Of a DNA stretch of 64,000 nt, positions 42,517-50,885 are shown piece by piece. The stretch comes from Clostridiales bacterium (GTDB lineage Bacteria; Bacillota; Clostridia; Lachnospirales; Lachnospiraceae), in assembly GCA_029007785.1 (NCBI GenBank), contig JAQXIM010000038.1, forward strand, positions 1-64,000, given 5' to 3'. The notes beneath the pieces are model-generated. The model ran no database searches, was not told the DNA's origin, and saw only the letters and a program-made list of their open reading frames with translations. Position 1 is the first letter of the stretch; each line of letters starts with the position of its first letter. A program made the translations under genes and the position numbers.

Positions 42517-44103
42517 TTATTTGATTGCGTCGTTGGAGTTGTAAGCAGAGTACTGTACTGCTTCCAGTTCAGGATTGTAGAACTCACCGAACAGTACATC
42601 ATCAGTCTGCCAATCGGGAGTTTCGTACTCTCTGGAAACCCAAGTAACGTTCATGTAGTGGTGCAGATGAACGTTTTCGGAAGTAGCATTTCCGCCCCAA
42701 GTACCGCAGCCGATAGAAGAAGTCATAGGCATACCATTGTTCATAGAACCGGAGTTTGCCTTGGACTGAGGCTGACGAACCATGATACGGCCAACACGAG
42801 CAACCATAGCCAGTCTGTGAATATGATCATCATCGAAGGAGAAGATACCTACAGAGTGACCCTTACCGCCTACTTCATGAATAGCCATGATAGCATCGAT
42901 AGCATTCTGGAATTCACCAGTATATTTGTGTACAGCCAGTACAGTGGAAAGTTTCTCACGGCACCAAATTCCTTCCAGACCTTTGGTGTAGATACCAGTT
43001 CCATGAGAAGCAATCAGGAATCTCTTATCAGCAGGAATTTCGAATCCAGCTTTCTCAGCCATATCCTGTGCAGACAGAGCAACAGTGTCAGACAGTCTGT
43101 GGATTTCTTCATCCCACATAGCGTTCTTCATCTTTTCCTGTTCTTCTTCGCTCATCATGTATCCGCCAACTTCTTCCAGAGCAGCAATAGCATCATCCCA
43201 AATGCTCTCGTGGATAATTACATTACCGTCTGCAGAGCAACCGGAACCGAAATCGGAGGTCTTGGAACGCATGGTATTGTCAGCTGCATGATGCAGATCC
43301 TGAGCAGCAGTCTCGTCCCAGATCATGGTAGCATTACCAGCACCTACGCCGTAAGCGGGAGTACCGGAGCTGTAAGAACGACGTACAACACCCTGTCCGC
43401 CAGTAGCAATAACCAGATCACATTTGGTCATCAGAGCTTCAGAGATAGCTTTGTTGATCTTAACAGTGCTGGGTTTGCTCATGAAGTACTCCAGATCGGT
43501 CGGAACGGGGCCAGCAGCTTCTTCTTTGGTGAAGGTGATGTTAGCACCGCCAAGGCACTGAATAAGATCCTGAGGTGCACCAACACGAGCCAGACCAAAA
43601 CGCATCAGGTTGATGGTAGCTGCGGAAGTTCTAGCTGTTCTGGGGTGCGGGGAAAAGATGATAGCGTTTCTAGCTTTCAGAGCATAGATAGCGTTACCAG
43701 CGGGGGTCAGATCAGGGTTGGTAGCAGGAATTACGCAAGCAATAACGCCAACAGGCTTAGCATACAGTTCAATCTTTCTTTCCGGATATTCACCGATCTT
43801 ACCAACGGATTTCTCACGCAGGCAGTCACGCAGGATACCACGGATTTTGAATCTCTTGTTCTCACGGCTGATCGGATCACCGAAACGAGACTCTTTAATA
43901 CCGAACATAACCAGTTCATGGAAAGTCTGAGAGTTAGCAACCATCTGTGCGATGGATTTGATAGCTCTGTCGATTTCTTCCTGGCTATAGGTCTCAAATT
44001 CCAGCTGAGCTTTATCAGCTCTGTCAAAACAATCAACTACATCTGCAAACTGTTCAGGGGACAGCTTAGCCTGATGTTCGCTCATGTCGCTCATTCTACT
44101 CAT
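42517..44103 (-). CDS. CoA-acylating aldehyde dehydrogenase
   Basis: A 528-residue NAD-dependent dehydrogenase of the acylating group (AdhE N-domain, EutE, SauS types). KPVGVIACVIPATNP binds the cofactor, the catalytic Cys is in SDFGSGCSADGN (about residue 288), and SSIGCGTWGGNATSEN near the C-terminus is typical of the sulfoacetaldehyde/succinate-semialdehyde branch. There is no fused alcohol dehydrogenase and no microcompartment targeting peptide that I can see. It would turn the aldehyde made by a preceding step into an acyl-CoA. AGGAGG lies 10 nt before the ATG. A strong promoter sits just upstream. Confidence 0.9.
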   Translation of the reverse strand: MSRMSDMSEHQAKLSPEQFADVVDCFDRADKAQLEFETYSQEEIDRAIKSIAQMVANSQTFHELVMFGIKESRFGDPISRENKRFKIRGILRDCLREKSVGKIGEYPERKIELYAKPVGVIACVIPATNPDLTPAGNAIYALKARNAIIFSPHPRTARTSAATINLMRFGLARVGAPQDLIQCLGGANITFTKEEAAGPVPTDLEYFMSKPSTVKINKAISEALMTKCDLVIATGGQGVVRRSYSSGTPAYGVGAGNATMIWDETAAQDLHHAADNTMRSKTSDFGSGCSADGNVIIHESIWDDAIAALEEVGGYMMSEEEQEKMKNAMWDEEIHRLSDTVALSAQDMAEKAGFEIPADKRFLIASHGTGIYTKGLEGIWCREKLSTVLAVHKYTGEFQNAIDAIMAIHEVGGKGHSVGIFSFDDDHIHRLAMVARVGRIMVRQPQSKANSGSMNNGMPMTSSIGCGTWGGNATSENVHLHHYMNVTWVSREYETPDWQTDDVLFGEFYNPELEAVQYSAYNSNDAIK

Positions 44104-44169
44104 TGTAATAATTCCTCCTTAATATAGGTGTTTTGGTATCAGTTATTTGCTTTTGTTACTATATACTGA

Positions 44170-44198
44170 ATTATACAACCCATCCCGTCTATAGTCAA
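44170..44198 (-). promoter_or_regulatory. strong sigma-A promoter of the aldehyde dehydrogenase-led operon
   Basis: Minus strand TTGACT (44193-44198), 17 nt, TATAAT (44170-44175), giving a leader of about 60 nt. The four genes from 44103 to 38492 can therefore be transcribed apart from the TIM-barrel gene. Confidence 0.88.
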
Positions 44199-44216
44199 TA
44201 GCAAACGCAAATGCCA

Positions 44217-44258
44217 AAGATACATTATAAATATATTAACATCTTATATATGTATCTT
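44217..44258. promoter_or_regulatory. inverted repeat upstream of the aldehyde dehydrogenase promoter
   Basis: AAGATACAT at 44217-44225 and ATGTATCTT at 44250-44258 form a perfect 9-bp inverted repeat with an AT-rich 24-bp interior. It ends 18 bp upstream of the -35 box, a position suited to an activator or upstream operator. Confidence 0.5.
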
Positions 44259-44323
44259 ACCATGTAAAAAGCAGCCTTTTTATACAGTAATTGTATTTGA
44301 ACAGGATGCTTTCGTTTTACGAA

Positions 44324-45166
44324 TTAGTCCTCCAGACCGTGTGCTCTGAAGTATGCTCTAGCTTTATCGATACAAGCCTGAGCGTGACCTTTACGTCCGC
44401 GAGCTTCGATCTCTTTCAGGTTGGGCAGTTCGATGGACAGAGGAATATTAGGCATATTTGCGATCATGGAAGCGATATCAATATCACCATCACCAACATA
44501 GTAACGAGCTTCACGAGCAGTGTACAGCATCAGATCATCTTTGATGTTGTCAAGAACTACATCTCCATCGGGGCCGGCAGGGCCATCGCACAGATGCATG
44601 AATCTGAAGTATTTGGAATCGGTACGGCCCAGTTCCTGACCGGTTACACCAGCACGGCCTGCATGGAGGGTATCAACCATGATGAATACATTCTCTTTAG
44701 CCAGGTTATCCATCAGGGAGATAGCTTCCTGAAGGTTACGAACACCAGCCCAAGGCAGGAACTCGATATTGTAGTTCAGACCAAATTCTTTAGCGTCTTC
44801 TGCAATCTTTGCAGCAGTTTCCAGATAATAATTCTTGTCACGAGTCCAGATAGAACCAAGAACATCGGTAGCACCCAGCTTAGCAGCAGCTTCAAAAGCA
44901 GGTTTATACTCAGCAATGTCCAGGTCAGGACGAACACGAGCCAGTTCGATGTCCATCAGGGGCATATCATACTCAGCCAGAGCAGCTTTGGTAGCTTCAA
45001 ACAGAGCGGGATCCTTGTCCAGCAGAAACTCAGGTTCGCCAGGCAGATGCATAGGAATAGTACGCAAAGAAACGTAATCATAACCACACTCTTTTGCAAT
45101 CTTAATCTGCTCCATGGGATCTACACCCGGAATAGTCAGGTATGCAAGGGAATACTGTCTTTTCAT
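44324..45166 (-). CDS. IolE-like TIM-barrel sugar isomerase/dehydratase
   Basis: A 280-residue member of the xylose isomerase-like TIM-barrel family (AP endonuclease 2 fold). Putative metal ligands are Glu in NIEFLPWAG (about 135), Asp and His in MVDTLHAG (about 163-166), His in FMHLCDGPAG (about 190) and Glu in LSIELPN (about 245). The family covers 2-keto-myo-inositol dehydratase IolE, hydroxypyruvate and tagatose epimerases, and 3-dehydroshikimate dehydratases, so an isomerase, epimerase or dehydratase step is likely. AAGGAGG precedes the ATG. It is first in the cluster and has its own promoter. Confidence 0.87.
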   Translation of the reverse strand: MKRQYSLAYLTIPGVDPMEQIKIAKECGYDYVSLRTIPMHLPGEPEFLLDKDPALFEATKAALAEYDMPLMDIELARVRPDLDIAEYKPAFEAAAKLGATDVLGSIWTRDKNYYLETAAKIAEDAKEFGLNYNIEFLPWAGVRNLQEAISLMDNLAKENVFIMVDTLHAGRAGVTGQELGRTDSKYFRFMHLCDGPAGPDGDVVLDNIKDDLMLYTAREARYYVGDGDIDIASMIANMPNIPLSIELPNLKEIEARGRKGHAQACIDKARAYFRAHGLED

Positions 45167-45245
45167 TGTAAACTCCTCCTTAAGTTTAATTCAATGGGTT
45201 CTGCGATCATTCAATTGTTTGGAATCATATGTATCGCTTTAACAT

Positions 45246-45251
45246 ATTATA
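45246..45251 (-). promoter_or_regulatory. -10 box upstream of the TIM-barrel gene
   Basis: Perfect TATAAT on the minus strand 80 nt before the gene. The -35 region at the right distance is poor; TTGACA lies only 6 nt upstream of the box, which suggests an activator-dependent or overlapping promoter. TGTC/GACA inverted repeats lie about 100 bp further upstream (45347-45361). Confidence 0.5.
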
Positions 45252-45376
45252 CAATATTGTCAATGAAAAAGCTAGGGGGTTTTTAATAATAATTTGACAT
45301 ACTTGTTCAATGTTTCACGTAAAAACTTAGGATTTCAGTCTATTATGTCATTTATCGACAACAGTTTTGTCTCAAT

Positions 45377-46609
45377 TTATATTTTTTTAATCATTTTCGC
45401 TACATCTTTTTTAAACTGAGTCCAGGCTTCCTCATTTTCCACAAAGTACTTCGGGCATATCTTTCCTGTTACATCATAGTGACGGATCAAATCCTTTGCC
45501 TTAAGATTATACTCTTTGCATAACCATGCACTGAACTTTACCAGTGAATCATAAGTTTCCTGGGTAAACTCCCCAGTCTCGTCTTCATGACAGCATTCAA
45601 TAGATATGGTATCCAGATTTCTGTTGTTGGAAGCATATGCAACTTCGCCAGCAGGAACACAGGCAATCACTTCCCCGTCCAATCCTATGATGAAATTGCT
45701 GCTGGCTTTCGTTTCACCGCTGTTTGCCAGTCCTTCAAAATAATCACGATTTTGCTTCGCCGTTGATCCAGGATTTGCTGTGTAGTGAATGACAATACTG
45801 TTGATCTCTTTCACTTCCACTCCCGGTCTTGAATAAGGATTTACCGTAAGATACTCTTCCTGAACATATTCCGGGTAATCATGATTATTTTCTGTTTTTT
45901 GTAATTTCAGAAGATAACGAATACCGGAAAACACAATTACGATCAGAAGGATGCATATAGCAGCAGCCGCAAAGCGGGTTATCCATGCCATCGCCTGCTG
46001 TTTTTTGCTTTTTTTACGTCGGCGTTTTTTACCTGCTTCCATTCTCCGTCTCTTTCGTTCAATGGAGTCATCGGTTTCAGCCTGCACTTCTTTGTTTTTT
46101 GATGTTTCCTCTTTCCACTTTTTAAATGGAGCACTTATTTTATATTTCCATTCTGCCAAAACAGATACAATGGAATCCCAGAAACCGGCTGCACCGCCTT
46201 CCTCCAGTATGGAACGAAAAAGATCTGCATTTTCTCTGTCATCTTCGATTTTCTTTTTATTCCGAAACTGTTTTCCTGCATCCATGTTTCCCTGCGGCTT
46301 TTTACTGTTTCTTCGATCAGTAAAAACTTCTTCTGCCGGTTCCTTTATTTCTGTTCTTTTTTTTGTTCGGTCATCTCCAAAAATCAGTTCTCTGTCATCA
46401 TTCTCCCGGTAATAACGGTCGGATATTTCTGTTGTTCCTGTTTTATCTTCGAAAGAGGTATGATGGAATTCTTTTTTCACAGAAGATAACGATTCATGAG
46501 TCTTTCCAGGATTCTTCCAATCAAATATATATAGTTCGTTATCTTTTTGTTTTATTTCCCAAGACTCCTGTGAACTGGGATCTATATTTTCGGAATGATT
46601 ATCAGACAT
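45377..46609 (-). CDS. membrane-anchored N-acetylmuramoyl-L-alanine amidase (amidase_2)
   Basis: A 410-residue protein with an unusual layout. About 205 charged, low-complexity residues (rich in Lys, Glu, Arg, Asp) come first, then one membrane helix (about 207-228) and an extracellular amidase_2 domain. Zinc ligands appear as His in NSIVIHYTANPG, His in IRHYDVTGK and Cys in KICPKYF; the Glu in SIECCHED is likely catalytic. It would cut the bond between MurNAc and L-Ala in peptidoglycan. ATG 46609 has GGAGG 5 nt upstream. The long cytoplasmic tail could link it to a cytosolic partner. Confidence 0.88.
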   Translation of the reverse strand: MSDNHSENIDPSSQESWEIKQKDNELYIFDWKNPGKTHESLSSVKKEFHHTSFEDKTGTTEISDRYYRENDDRELIFGDDRTKKRTEIKEPAEEVFTDRRNSKKPQGNMDAGKQFRNKKKIEDDRENADLFRSILEEGGAAGFWDSIVSVLAEWKYKISAPFKKWKEETSKNKEVQAETDDSIERKRRRMEAGKKRRRKKSKKQQAMAWITRFAAAAICILLIVIVFSGIRYLLKLQKTENNHDYPEYVQEEYLTVNPYSRPGVEVKEINSIVIHYTANPGSTAKQNRDYFEGLANSGETKASSNFIIGLDGEVIACVPAGEVAYASNNRNLDTISIECCHEDETGEFTQETYDSLVKFSAWLCKEYNLKAKDLIRHYDVTGKICPKYFVENEEAWTQFKKDVAKMIKKI

Positions 46610-46689
46610 TTTCTCCTCCCAATAAATCAATGAGGGGACAAAGCTGTCCCCCCTATTCTATTGTATTCTTTATAAAATGAGCGTTTTTT

Positions 46690-46761
46690 GAACGTTTGCG
46701 TCGATTTTAAGAGTGCCGTTCACGAAAAATCGACTTCAGACTCATTTGTCAGGCAGCTCAT
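46690..46761. repeat. 72-bp dispersed element, copy B
   Basis: Second copy of the element at 9018-9089, in the same orientation on the plus strand. Stem CGATTTT/AAAAATCG is longer here, and ATGAGC at 46677-46682 can pair with GCTCAT at 46756-46761 as an outer stem. It lies between the uppP stop and the amidase start. Confidence 0.65.
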
Positions 46762-46765
46762 AAAA

Positions 46766-47602
46766 TCAAGCGGTCATCAGTGCTTTTACAGCAAAATAAA
46801 CAACCACCAGAACACCCAGAGCAATACGATAGTATCCAAATACTTTAAAATCTTTCTTTTTAATATAATCCATAAGAAAACGAATTGCAGCCAGAGATAC
46901 AACGAAGGCAACCAGCATGCCAAGGAACAGGCAGATCAGTTCCGGTGCTGAAAAAGCAAGGCCATGTTTTACCAGTTTCAGAAAACTGGCTCCGAACATA
47001 ACAGGAATTGCCATAAAAAATGAAAATTCTGCTGCAACCGATCTGGATACCCCAAAAAACATTGCTCCCAGAATGGTCGATCCGGAACGGGATGTACCAG
47101 GAATCAAAGATAACACCTGACAAATTCCAATAAGAAATGCCATGGGATATGTCATCTGCTGAAAACTTCTGACTCTGGGATGCTGATTCTTATTGCGGTT
47201 TTCAATGACAATGAACAAAACACCATAAAGAATCAGGGTAAAGGCTACTATGGGCCAACGATAAAAATATGTATCAAAGAAATCATTAAAAAGAATACCG
47301 AGTACTCCTGCAGGAATACATCCAATGATGACCTTCCCCCAGATTCCAATAATCTGATTCTTTTCTGCCAAAGAGTGTTCTCTGGAAAATGGATTCAGTC
47401 TATGAAAATAAAGAACACATACAGCGAGGATTGCTCCCAACTGGATCACAACACGAAACATCTCCATAAACTCTTCATTCTGCTGTAACGGCCAAAAACT
47501 TTCAAAGAGAATAAGATGTCCCGTACTGCTGACAGGCAGCCATTCCGTTATTCCTTCCACAATACCATAGAAAATAATTTTTAAAATTTCGATAAAATCC
47601 AT
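46766..47602 (-). CDS. uppP: undecaprenyl-diphosphatase
   Basis: Recycles the lipid carrier of cell wall synthesis by removing a phosphate from undecaprenyl diphosphate. The 278-residue protein has about eight membrane segments and the two signature regions EGITEWLPVSSTGHL and PGTSRSGSTILGAMFFGVSR. Length is standard. It also confers bacitracin tolerance in other species. It is followed by the dispersed element and the amidase gene. Confidence 0.97.
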   Translation of the reverse strand: MDFIEILKIIFYGIVEGITEWLPVSSTGHLILFESFWPLQQNEEFMEMFRVVIQLGAILAVCVLYFHRLNPFSREHSLAEKNQIIGIWGKVIIGCIPAGVLGILFNDFFDTYFYRWPIVAFTLILYGVLFIVIENRNKNQHPRVRSFQQMTYPMAFLIGICQVLSLIPGTSRSGSTILGAMFFGVSRSVAAEFSFFMAIPVMFGASFLKLVKHGLAFSAPELICLFLGMLVAFVVSLAAIRFLMDYIKKKDFKVFGYYRIALGVLVVVYFAVKALMTA

Positions 47603-47616
47603 CCTGTCCCCTCCGC

Positions 47617-48297
47617 TTAAATATCTTCAATCTGCCAGTCAATTGGTGTCAATCCCTTTTCTTGCAGAAAACGATTTGCCTGACTGAAATGACGGCATCC
47701 AAAAAATCCATTGTATGCAGACAAAGGACTTGGATGTGCGGCCGTCAGTATCAAATGATTGGGATTTGTCAGCATCCTTGCTTTTGTCTGAGCAGGTCTG
47801 CCCCACAAGAGATATACGATCGGTCTATCCTGTTCATTGAGAATTCGTATTGCCGCATCGGTGAATTCTTCCCATCCAATGCCGCGATGAGAGTTTGCTC
47901 GGTGTGCCTGAACTGTAAGTACCGTATTCAGCATTAAAACACCCTGTTTCGCCCACTTCACCAGATATCCGTGATGAGGAATATAACATCCAAGATCCGT
48001 TTCCAGTTCCTTATAAATATTTTTAAGGGATGGCGGAATATCCACATCCGGTTTTACAGAAAAGCAGAGACCATGTGCCTGACCATTATTATGATAAGGG
48101 TCCTGCCCTAAAATCACTACTTTAACCTGGGACAAAGGTGTTAATTCAAATGCGGTGAAAAGTTCATCGGGAGGCGGAAATACCTCTTGTGTATTATACG
48201 CTTCCTGAACAGTCCGATATAACTTTGCATAATAAGGTTTTTTAAATTCCGGAGACAGAGGAGCTAACCAGTCATTTGAAATTGCAGCCAAAATCAT
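47617..48297 (-). CDS. ung: uracil-DNA glycosylase
   Basis: Removes uracil from DNA. The 226-residue protein has the water-activating motif GQDPYHNNGQAHGLCFSV and the C-terminal HPSPLSAYNGFFGCRHF. The ATG at 48297 is only one base from AGGAGG, whereas TTG at 48291 (codon 3) is ideally spaced, so the true start may be TTG. It begins 5 nt after hisF. Confidence 0.97.
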   Translation of the reverse strand: MILAAISNDWLAPLSPEFKKPYYAKLYRTVQEAYNTQEVFPPPDELFTAFELTPLSQVKVVILGQDPYHNNGQAHGLCFSVKPDVDIPPSLKNIYKELETDLGCYIPHHGYLVKWAKQGVLMLNTVLTVQAHRANSHRGIGWEEFTDAAIRILNEQDRPIVYLLWGRPAQTKARMLTNPNHLILTAAHPSPLSAYNGFFGCRHFSQANRFLQEKGLTPIDWQIEDI

Positions 48298-48302
48298 CCC
48301 TC

Positions 48303-49064
48303 CTAAAATCTGACAGGAATATCTCTTCCAGCAAGATACTGTTTCAATTCACGGATTTCCAATTCCTTATAGTGGAACAGGGAAGCAGCCAAAGCGGCAT
48401 CTGCTTTTCCTTCTGTCAGAGCGTCGTAAAAATGTTCTTTCGTTCCTGCTCCGCCGGAAGCAATGACAGGAATTGACACATTTTCAGCCACCAGTGATGT
48501 CAGCTCGTTGTCATATCCGGCTTTTGTTCCATCGCAATCCATACTTGTCAAAAGAATCTCACCAGCACCCAGTTCATTTGCTTTCATTGCCCATTCAATG
48601 GCATCCAGCCCCACATCGATACGACCGCCGTTTTTCAAAACTGTCCATCCACTGCCATCCGGACGACGTCTGGCATCAATGGCTACAACAACGCATTGAC
48701 TTCCAAATTTATCCGCCGCCTCAGAAATCAAGTCAGGATTATTGATGGCCGATGAATTGATTGAGATTTTGTCAGCACCTTCCCGAAGAATCATTTTAAA
48801 GTCTTCTACTGTACGGATACCTCCACCCACAGTAAAAGGAATGAATACTTTTTCTGCAACACGGCGAACCATATCAATTACAATATTTCTCGAATCAGAG
48901 GATGCCGTAATATCCAGAAATACAAGTTCATCTGCACCGGCTTTATCATAAGCTGCAGCAATTTCGACAGGATCACCTGCATCTTTTAGATTTACAAAGT
49001 TTACGCCTTTCACAACTCTGCCCGCATGGACATCCAGACAAGGAATAATTCTTTTTGTATGCAT
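48303..49064 (-). CDS. hisF: imidazole glycerol phosphate synthase cyclase subunit
   Basis: Uses ammonia from HisH to make imidazole glycerol phosphate and AICAR in histidine synthesis. The 253-residue TIM barrel has [29 protein letters not shown], and the catalytic Asp residues near the start and in [14 protein letters not shown]. It follows hisH by 11 bp. The other his genes are not in the window. Confidence 0.98.
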   Translation of the reverse strand: MHTKRIIPCLDVHAGRVVKGVNFVNLKDAGDPVEIAAAYDKAGADELVFLDITASSDSRNIVIDMVRRVAEKVFIPFTVGGGIRTVEDFKMILREGADKISINSSAINNPDLISEAADKFGSQCVVVAIDARRRPDGSGWTVLKNGGRIDVGLDAIEWAMKANELGAGEILLTSMDCDGTKAGYDNELTSLVAENVSIPVIASGGAGTKEHFYDALTEGKADAALAASLFHYKELEIRELKQYLAGRDIPVRF

Positions 49065-49075
49065 ATGTTTCCTCC

Positions 49076-49681
49076 TTACAGTTCTGCAAAATTTTTAAGA
49101 ATGGCTAATCCCACAGAACTGCTTTTCTCCGGATGGAATTGACAGCCAAATACATTTCCTTCTTCTACCGAGGCATGAATGTGAACGCTGTATTCTGTAG
49201 AAGCGGCAACTGTTTCTTCTTTCTCAGCCTTGAGATAGTAAGAATGCACAAAATAGACAAAAGCTCCATTATCGATTCCCTGAAACAGCTTGGCTTCAGG
49301 ACGTATATCCAGGGAATTCCATCCCATATGAGGAATTTTTAATCCTTCTTTTGCAGGAATCCGCAGAACCTCTCCGGCAAGAATCCCAAGACCGGGAACA
49401 CCGTCGCTTTCATCACTTCGTTCGAAGAGAAGCTGCATTCCCAGACAAATACCAAGAAGTGGAATCTTTCTCTTTGCCACTTCACGAAGTGTGTCAACCA
49501 ATCCGAATTTATGAAGATTTTCCATGGCATCTCCGAAGGAGCCTACTCCGGGAAGAATTACCTTCTCTGCACCAAGAATCACGGCAGGGTCTCGTGTAAT
49601 TACCGGATCCTTTCCCAGAGAAACCAACGCTTTCTCAACGCTTTTCAAATTTCCGGCATCATAATCTACAATTGCTATCAT
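49076..49681 (-). CDS. hisH: imidazole glycerol phosphate synthase glutaminase subunit
   Basis: A class I glutamine amidotransferase of 201 residues supplying ammonia to His[15 protein letters not shown] starts the protein, the nucleophile Cys is in [12 protein letters not shown], and His-Glu is in [11 protein letters not shown] 49681 has GGGAG 8 nt upstream; the longer open frame to 49759 lacks support. hisH-hisF is detached from a his operon here; its product AICAR ties it to the AICAR transformylase at 22 kb. 49682-49865 shows no clear feature. Confidence 0.97.
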   Translation of the reverse strand: MIAIVDYDAGNLKSVEKALVSLGKDPVITRDPAVILGAEKVILPGVGSFGDAMENLHKFGLVDTLREVAKRKIPLLGICLGMQLLFERSDESDGVPGLGILAGEVLRIPAKEGLKIPHMGWNSLDIRPEAKLFQGIDNGAFVYFVHSYYLKAEKEETVAASTEYSVHIHASVEEGNVFGCQFHPEKSSSVGLAILKNFAEL

Positions 49682-49865
49682 TTGCTCTCTCCCATCTTTC
49701 GTCTTGCTAATTCTTATGATAATGTCCCTCCCACGGCGATGGATACCGTACCGAATCAATCCGTGATTTCATTATCATATTCCCCTCTTTATGAATTACG
49801 GATTTTTACTGCCTAAACAGCATATATCCAATAATGCCTTACCTGTTTTGTTTCTTCAGTTTTCT

Positions 49866-50885
49866 TTAATCTTTTATAAATACACTATCATAAATCTGAT
49901 AGAAATCCGGCATTTCATAACTTTTCTGTTCTGCAACAGAAACGGATTCCCAAAGCGATGAATTCCAATGCAGATCCGCAGAGGTTTCATATTTTTCCAA
50001 AGCATCCTCGAGGAGCTTTTCCAGTTTTTCCTCTGTTCTGGTTTCACGGTTTTTTTCCGAAAGCTCCGGATCCATGGATTTTTCGCAGTAAAAAATCACA
50101 TAAGCTTCATCCGATTCGAGAATTTCAGAAATCTGGCCGTCTTCCATCGAAAATATCGCATTTTCCAGCTCTGTTTCCAGGTCTCCACGTTTTATTTCAA
50201 AATCAATTTCATCATTTTGCGTGTATCGTGCTGCCAACGCCTGAAAAGATTCACCCGCTTTGTAACTTTTCAGAATACGATTCATTGTCTTTTTCGCATC
50301 CGTTTTCTGATCTTCTGCCTGAAAAGGAATCCATATCATTTTTCCGCGAACCACTCTGACTTCCTCATCAGAAAGTACTTCGTGGGAAGCATTCATCACA
50401 TTATCTACTACACAACTGGCAAGATAGTAATGACGATAAGCCTGAATCAAATCATCTTCCTTCCATGATGACTGATTCTTCGATTCCTCATCCATTTGAT
50501 CCCAGTACATTTTCGCTGCCGTTTCTGCCATTTCATTTTCCTGATCAGAAAAAGTCATACCGTCAGCGAAAGCCATACTGCTTTGAAGGGCAATTCTTTT
50601 TATATATTTTTCGGAAGAGTCCTTGATGTAAGCTTCACCGTTTCCATCGGATAATGGAAGCTCCCATATACTGTCTCCATAGTAGTTTTCTATCTGTTTC
50701 TTCTGAGCGGTGAGAAAAACTTCAGCCTCTCCCAATGTCATGTAATCCTCACCTATGGCAACAAGATTCTTGTTATCTGATAACTGTAAGAATTTCCCGC
50801 CAATATTACCTGCTTTCTGGCATCCGGATAAAGAAAGAGCAGTAAGCAGCAGAAAAAATCCACCTATTCCTCTTTTCCGTTTCAT
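49866..50885 (-). CDS. foldase-like lipoprotein (SurA/PrsA-type, parvulin-like)
   Basis: A 339-residue secreted lipoprotein. The N-terminus has a basic start, a hydrophobic stretch and the lipobox LSGC (Cys 22). A SurA-N-like helical region follows, and residues about 180-265 resemble a PpiC rotamase domain (FQALAARYTQNDEIDF, then GDLETELENAIFSMEDGQIS). It may help fold exported proteins. It overlaps the HAD gene by 4 bp (ATGA) at the end of the prpC-prkC-rsgA-rpe operon. The rotamase similarity is partial, so catalysis is uncertain. Confidence 0.78.
   Translation of the reverse strand: MKRKRGIGGFFLLLTALSLSGCQKAGNIGGKFLQLSDNKNLVAIGEDYMTLGEAEVFLTAQKKQIENYYGDSIWELPLSDGNGEAYIKDSSEKYIKRIALQSSMAFADGMTFSDQENEMAETAAKMYWDQMDEESKNQSSWKEDDLIQAYRHYYLASCVVDNVMNASHEVLSDEEVRVVRGKMIWIPFQAEDQKTDAKKTMNRILKSYKAGESFQALAARYTQNDEIDFEIKRGDLETELENAIFSMEDGQISEILESDEAYVIFYCEKSMDPELSEKNRETRTEEKLEKLLEDALEKYETSADLHWNSSLWESVSVAEQKSYEMPDFYQIYDSVFIKD

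Noticed and set aside
42517-44103. Bacterial microcompartment aldehyde dehydrogenase
   Set aside because: No shell protein genes are nearby and no clear encapsulation peptide is seen, so a free cytosolic enzyme is assumed.
40543-44103. Taurine/sulfoacetaldehyde pathway (Xsc plus SauS)
   Set aside because: The dehydrogenase has SauS-like motifs, but the lyase, TIM-barrel and shikimate dehydrogenase partners, and the lack of pta, sulfite export or sulfonate transport genes, do not fit.
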